A DNA stretch of 64,000 bases from positions 496,001-560,000 of the forward strand of contig CAWDMW010000002.1 of the NCBI GenBank assembly GCA_963803575.1, written 5' to 3'. Of the stretch, positions 60,006-64,000 are shown piece by piece. A program made the translations under genes and the position numbers. The stretch comes from CAWDMW01 sp963803575 (GTDB lineage: Bacteria > Pseudomonadota > Alphaproteobacteria > Rickettsiales > UBA998). The notes below the pieces were generated by a model. It saw only the letters and a list, made by a program, of their open reading frames with translations. It searched no databases and was not told the DNA's origin. Positions within the stretch are counted from its first letter, which is position 1. Every line of letters begins with the position of its first letter.

Positions 60006-61828
60006 CTAACCGCGTCTAATTCGTGCTGATGCAACGCATCCAGCATCGCCTGCCCGTAACGCTCGCGTTTACTGGTTCCCACCCCTTCAATTGCGCCCAA
60101 TGCTTCCAGCGAGTTGGGGCGATGTATGGCCATATGGATGAGAGTACGATCATGAAAGATGACGTAGGCTGGTACATTATGGCGTTTTGCCAGATCGAGT
60201 CTTGCGCTACGTAGTGCTTTATACGCAGTGCGCTGCACCGCGGACGTTAATTCCGGTGTGGGTAGAGCGCGTTTGGTTGCGCTGGAGTTCGCTACTGTCT
60301 TTCGAGTATGTGTCAATGCATGTTTCAGAGAAATAGAGGATTTCTCTTTTAAGAAGCGTTGCCCGCGTTCAGTAATGTAGAGAGTGTTGTAGCGTTCAGT
60401 ATCCACCCCCAGCAAGTCTTGAGCAACCAATTGCCTGAACGTGCGCTGCCAAAACATTTTATCGTTATCACGTCCAATGCCATAGGTGCTTTGTTGGTGA
60501 TGGCCACGCTCTTTGATGCGTGCTGTTTCACTGCCGCGCAATACATCCACCACATAATGCATGCCAAACGATTGTCCTGTACGGTACACGCATGAGAGGG
60601 CTTTTTGCGCGTAAATAGTGGCGTCAAACATGCGGGGTGGTGTGTCACACGCATCGCAATTGCCGCAAGGTTCCCCGTCTTCGCCAAAATAACGCAGCAA
60701 CACCTGACGCCGACAGGTCGCTGACTCACACAACCCCAGTAATGCGGCCAGTTTTTCATGTTGCACCTGCTTTTGTGCGTCCGGCGCACCGGACTGTTCA
60801 ATCCAGCTGCGTTGGGTGGCTATGTCTTCCATGCCATACATCATATAAGCACGTGCTGGCAGTCCATCACGTCCGGCACGTCCGGTTTCCTGATAATAGG
60901 CTTCAATATTCTTGGGGATATGCGTATGCATCACATACCGTACATCCGGCTTATCAATACCCATCCCAAAGGCAATGGTGGCAACCATTACAATACCATC
61001 TTCCTGCAAAAACCGCCTTTGATGCTGTTCACGCACATTAGATGAAAGACCCGCATGATAGGGTAGGGCGTTAATGCCTTTGCCTTGCAGCCACTCGGCA
61101 GTATCGTCTACATTCTTGCGTGACAAGCAGTATACAATACCACTTTCACCTTTATGCTGCTGTATAATGTGTTCCAGTTGCGATTTTGGGTTAATGCGTT
61201 CTGTGATGGTGTAATGGATATTGGGGCGATCAAATCCGGTGATGAAGGTTTGCCCCTGTTCCAGTGATAATTGCTGGATAATGTCGTTACGTGTGGGCGT
61301 ATCTGCGGTGGCTGTCAGGGCGATACGTGGGACATTTGGGAAGGTTTGCGCCAGTACAGAGAGATTAGCATAATCAGGGCGAAAATCATGCCCCCATTGC
61401 GACATACAATGTGCTTCGTCAATGGCAAACAGGGCGATAGGGGTTTGATCCAATAGCTGCAAAAAGTCCGGTGTCACTAGCCGTTCCGGTGCCACGTACA
61501 GCAAATCCAGATCACCGGCACGCATAGCATCTTTTACGTCACATACGTCCTGAAAAGACATGCCCGAATGTAGCGCGGCTGCATAGATGCCATAATGTTT
61601 GAGTGCCAGCACCTGATCCTGCATCAGTGCAATTAAGGGGGATACGACAATGGCAGTGCCTGTGCGACATAGTGCTGGAATCTGGTAACAAAGTGACTTT
61701 CCTCCGCCCGTTGGCATAATCACACATGCATGACGCCCCTCAATGACCGTGCGAATAATCTCCTCCTGATACGGTCGGAAACGGTCATACCCCCAATAGC
61801 GGCGTAATATATCCTTTGCTTGTGTCAT
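60002..61828 (-). CDS. recQ: ATP-dependent DNA helicase RecQ
   Basis: RecQ unwinds DNA 3'-to-5'. From the ATG at 61828 (MTQAKDILRRYWGYDRFRPYQEEII) it has 608 residues. Walker A is in MPTGGGKSLCYQIPAL, the DExH box is DEAHCMSQWGHDFRPDY, and later motifs include GFDRPNIHY, YHAGLSSNVREQHQRRFL, ATIAFGMGIDKPDVRYV and QETGRAGRDG. The RecQ-Ct zinc motif is CRRQVLLRYFGEDGEPCGNCDAC. An HRDC domain occupies the C-terminus. Confidence 0.97.
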   Translation of the reverse strand: MTQAKDILRRYWGYDRFRPYQEEIIRTVIEGRHACVIMPTGGGKSLCYQIPALCRTGTAIVVSPLIALMQDQVLALKHYGIYAAALHSGMSFQDVCDVKDAMRAGDLDLLYVAPERLVTPDFLQLLDQTPIALFAIDEAHCMSQWGHDFRPDYANLSVLAQTFPNVPRIALTATADTPTRNDIIQQLSLEQGQTFITGFDRPNIHYTITERINPKSQLEHIIQQHKGESGIVYCLSRKNVDDTAEWLQGKGINALPYHAGLSSNVREQHQRRFLQEDGIVMVATIAFGMGIDKPDVRYVMHTHIPKNIEAYYQETGRAGRDGLPARAYMMYGMEDIATQRSWIEQSGAPDAQKQVQHEKLAALLGLCESATCRRQVLLRYFGEDGEPCGNCDACDTPPRMFDATIYAQKALSCVYRTGQSFGMHYVVDVLRGSETARIKERGHHQQSTYGIGRDNDKMFWQRTFRQLVAQDLLGVDTERYNTLYITERGQRFLKEKSSISLKHALTHTRKTVANSSATKRALPTPELTSAVQRTAYKALRSARLDLAKRHNVPAYVIFHDRTLIHMAIHRPNSLEALGAIEGVGTSKRERYGQAMLDALHQHELDAVS

Positions 61829-61922
61829 AACGCTAATGGTAGCAGTTTCTGGCCAGCGCCTCACCTTCTTTATGACGATAAAGCCAGATTATTTTTCGTA
61901 AGCTATTTCCTGATACTGGTCG

Positions 61923-62771
61923 CTACCTAACCGTAATATTGATTGGTATCAGGAACTCTAACTGACCGCCGCCGGGGTATTGGTCGGGAACAGTTGGTAC
62001 GGGGGAGGCGCGTTTCACGGCATTTAGAGATGCCTGATCTAACTCCTGATAGCCTGAGGATGTTTCAATAGATTGCATCATCACCACGCCACGCCGGTTG
62101 ATACGGATACGCACCACTGTGCGTCCTTGCAAGCCTTTAGGTAGCGAAAAGCCCTGATTCAGGCGGTGGCTGTTAATCCATCCGGAAAGAAGTTGCTCAT
62201 ATTTGGTAATCATTTCCTGTATCTGTGCAGAGCTGGCGGAGGAGGCACCGCTTTGCCTGCCTGGCGGGCGGCGTGTAATACTGGAGGACAATGTACCTGC
62301 GCGTCGCTGAGGAATGGGTTTGGCACGCGACGGCGAAGTGTAGCGATTGACAGGGCGATTAACCTGACGCGCCGCTGATGTTGACTTAGGCGGGGAAATG
62401 ATGGCTGTTGCGGGTGCTGGCTTAGGCTGTTTCTTTGATGGGGTGACAGGCTTGGGATGGTTAGGGTTGAGCATATTGTCGATGCTTTGGGTGACAGGGT
62501 CTTTAGGGGTTTCCTCCACCTGACGGGTACGTTGTTTAGCATCTACACCAAAGGCCAGATGTACCTGCTTGGAGAGAGGCACATCTTCGGGGAGTATCAG
62601 GAAATACACGAACACCAGCATCATGACATGCATAGATAGTGCCATCCCTATCATAATGCTAAAGGCAGGCACGCCTTTATAGCGATCTGCCGCTTCCTGC
62701 GCCAGCTTGCTCAAATGCTCCAGATAATGCGAATTGAAGGTAGCTGGCTTATCAGCCGTCATTTGTTCCAT
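61923..62771 (-). CDS. TonB-family energy-transducing protein
   Basis: The 282-residue protein has one N-terminal membrane helix (about 40-62, FSIMIGMALSMHVMMLVFVYFLIL), a Pro/Lys/Ser-rich periplasmic linker (about 95-180) and a C-terminal TonB-like domain containing QGRTVVRIRINRRGVVMMQSIETSSGYQELDQASLNAVKRASPVP. TonB or TolA-like proteins couple proton-motive force from ExbB-ExbD to outer-membrane uptake. It overlaps by one base the ExbD/TolR gene at 62771. Confidence 0.85.
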   Translation of the reverse strand: MEQMTADKPATFNSHYLEHLSKLAQEAADRYKGVPAFSIMIGMALSMHVMMLVFVYFLILPEDVPLSKQVHLAFGVDAKQRTRQVEETPKDPVTQSIDNMLNPNHPKPVTPSKKQPKPAPATAIISPPKSTSAARQVNRPVNRYTSPSRAKPIPQRRAGTLSSSITRRPPGRQSGASSASSAQIQEMITKYEQLLSGWINSHRLNQGFSLPKGLQGRTVVRIRINRRGVVMMQSIETSSGYQELDQASLNAVKRASPVPTVPDQYPGGGQLEFLIPINITVR

Positions 62772-63184
62772 TAAGGTTGTTCCGCTGCCAACACAACATC
62801 ATGCGCGCCTGCTTTTTCGATAAATCGCATAATCTCAATCAGCTTGACGGCTTCCATGCCGGCATCTGCTTTGATGGTGAAGCGTAATTCCGGATTTTGT
62901 CGTAAGCGTGTTTCCACCCACATACGCAAATTATCATGAGAAAACATAATTTCTTCACCGGCTAGTATTTCTTCACGTTTACCAAGCGTGATGATGGCTT
63001 CACCCAGCGCAACGCTACTACTTTGCTCGGATATAGGGATATCAACGGGCAGAATCGTTACAGGTTCAATTTTACCAGCGACAATAAAAAAGATCAGCAT
63101 CAGGAAGATGACATTAATCATCGGCACCAAACCAATTTCGCGTGGTTTCTTACGCGGACGGTCAATCTCTATACGGTGACTCAT
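62771..63184 (-). CDS. ExbD/TolR-family biopolymer transport protein
   Basis: The 137-residue protein has a short basic cytoplasmic N-terminus, one membrane helix with the essential-type PMINVIFLMLIFFIVAGK (about 20-40; Asp is replaced by Asn in PMIN versus the other copy's PLID), and a periplasmic C-terminus. ExbD works with ExbB in a proton channel. It lies between the other ExbD and the TonB gene. Confidence 0.85.
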   Translation of the reverse strand: MSHRIEIDRPRKKPREIGLVPMINVIFLMLIFFIVAGKIEPVTILPVDIPISEQSSSVALGEAIITLGKREEILAGEEIMFSHDNLRMWVETRLRQNPELRFTIKADAGMEAVKLIEIMRFIEKAGAHDVVLAAEQP

Positions 63185-63190
63185 ATCTTC

Positions 63191-63610
63191 TTACTCCTGC
63201 TTTTGCCAGTGCGATACTGTAACGTCTTTCCCGCCGGAACGTTTAATCATGTCCAGTATGTCCACCAGCATCTGGACGGTAACGCGATTATCGCATTGGA
63301 TGGTCATGCTTGCGTCCGGGGTGCGGGTAAATAACACGTCAAGCTGGTCTTCAAGTTGCCCAAAATAGACCAGCCGGTCATTGAGAAATGCGGCACCATT
63401 ACCCAGCAATACCAGTTGCTGAAGGGTGCTGTCTTGTGGTGCGGTTGTTTCTGTTGCCGGTGCATCATCTAAAACCCCTAGTTTGAGAGCTTCAATATCC
63501 ACATAACGTGTGGTGAGAATAAAGAATACCATCAACAAAAACACAACATCAATAAGTGGTGTCATGGGGATGGCGCGAGTTGAGCGTGGGTTGCGTTCAA
63601 TAGGGATCAT
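63191..63610 (-). CDS. ExbD/TolR-family biopolymer transport protein
   Basis: From the ATG at 63610 (MIPIERNPRSTRAIPMTPLID) the protein has 139 residues. The membrane helix carries the conserved Asp in PMTPLIDVVFLLMVFFIL, the proton-pathway residue, followed by a periplasmic domain ending in MIKRSGGKDVTVSHW. It is six bases from the second ExbD gene. No exbB/tolQ gene lies upstream within the window; a divergent partial gene does. Confidence 0.87.
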   Translation of the reverse strand: MIPIERNPRSTRAIPMTPLIDVVFLLMVFFILTTRYVDIEALKLGVLDDAPATETTAPQDSTLQQLVLLGNGAAFLNDRLVYFGQLEDQLDVLFTRTPDASMTIQCDNRVTVQMLVDILDMIKRSGGKDVTVSHWQKQE

Positions 63611-63750
63611 AAGCATCTTAACCATTAACAAAGAATGAGATAACTTACAAGTCGCAAATGATTGTCCCTACATTCTTGATGAATAAGAGGACGCTACCTG
63701 TCTATAGTACTTGCCTACTATGTCAAAGAGGTTGCATTACTGTATATTTC

Positions 63751-64000
63751 ATGGTTTGTGTTACTGTTATGAGATACCCTTTTGCTGTGACGGTGGCTAG
63801 TTTAACCGTGTTTGCGTTCATCGCGTTTGTTTTGTTGTCTGGAGAATGGAATCTGGGCAATGCTAATGCCTCGTCTAACGTCATGCATATTGATACGGTA
63901 CGGGTTCATTGCCCTTTTGCCGCAAGTGATGCCATAGATGATTTGCCCGTGCATCTGGCGTTTACGCGGGCGGTGCAATCTGTATGTAACGGACGCCCGA
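63751..64000 (+). CDS. Partial membrane-anchored or secreted protein, 5' end only
   Basis: An open frame begins at ATG 63751 (or ATG 63769, in frame) and continues to the end of the window, about 83 residues so far. The N-terminus MVCVTVMRYPFAVTVASLTV, continuing into FAFIAFVLLS, is a signal peptide or anchor. The rest is soluble, with two Cys (CPFAASDAIDDLPVHLAF). No family is recognisable from the visible part. It diverges from the ExbD-ExbD-TonB operon. Confidence 0.6.
   Translation, partial: MVCVTVMRYPFAVTVASLTVFAFIAFVLLSGEWNLGNANASSNVMHIDTVRVHCPFAASDAIDDLPVHLAFTRAVQSVCNGRP

Noticed and set aside
1..64000. CRISPR arrays, tRNA or rRNA genes, insertion sequences
   Set aside because: No regular spaced repeats, cloverleaf-like segments, transposase genes or terminal inverted repeats were seen.

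Overview
The window is a compact, mostly chromosomal-core segment of an alphaproteobacterium. The main evidence is an adjacent divK-pleD pair, a tolR/exbD-type pair with tonB, SCOT-type CoA transferase genes, a MurB-Ddl-FtsQ-FtsA block, a DUF2232-rplI pair, comM, thyX instead of a visible thyA, and an eukaryotic-type (class 2) isoleucyl-tRNA synthetase. I cannot fix the order; the combination would suit a Rickettsiales/Holosporales-like or another early-branching or host-associated lineage. Genes are tightly packed: no gap between supported genes reaches 300 bases, and several convergent pairs overlap at their stop codons. I found no tRNA, rRNA, CRISPR array, insertion sequence or prophage.

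Layout. 1-8505: surface polysaccharide region (polymerase/ligase-like protein, flippase, GalU, two GT4 glycosyltransferases, EEP-family hydrolase, hexapeptide acyltransferase) plus a PPP-type phosphatase. 8679-10543: divK-pleD. 10680-22695: tuf and the S10-spc ribosomal run ending in secY-adk, followed by pnp (22802-24988). The run lacks rplX, and rpsM, rpsK, rpoA and rplQ do not follow adk. 25003-30074: ABC ATPase, then murB-ddl-ftsQ-ftsA. 30076-34493: comM, a Cache-type histidine kinase, thyX. 34732-37564: two orphan genes and a CoA-transferase operon with a small lipoprotein gene between its subunits. 37572-46526: gpsA, a membrane protein, ileS, a small gene, a response regulator/histidine kinase pair, hslV and gltA, mostly on the minus strand.

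46655-53257 is the accessory part: a tandem pair of unrecognised paralogous genes, each with its own start-proximal leader hairpin and near-identical terminator; a glycine-rich membrane protein behind a palindromic promoter; an XRE regulator; DUF1294; DUF421; hemerythrin; an orphan 153-residue protein; a GYF_2 membrane protein; and a MarR-like regulator. 53263-64000: M17 aminopeptidase, folB-folK-folP, DUF2232-rplI, recJ and recQ (convergent), tonB with two exbD/tolR genes, and the start of a secreted or anchored protein running off the window.

How it fits together. The tuf-adk block supplies translation and the Sec channel. murB-ddl-ftsQ-ftsA link precursor synthesis to the divisome. divK-pleD and the 31822 kinase may form parts of a PleC/DivJ-DivK-PleD polarity and c-di-GMP circuit. 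ThyX together with folBKP supplies folate-dependent dTMP synthesis. The strongest candidates for undescribed biology are the 46655-48140 paralog cassettes with covarying leader hairpins, the kinase start codon buried in a 16-bp inverted repeat (44471-44511), and the rearranged ribosomal cluster lacking L24.
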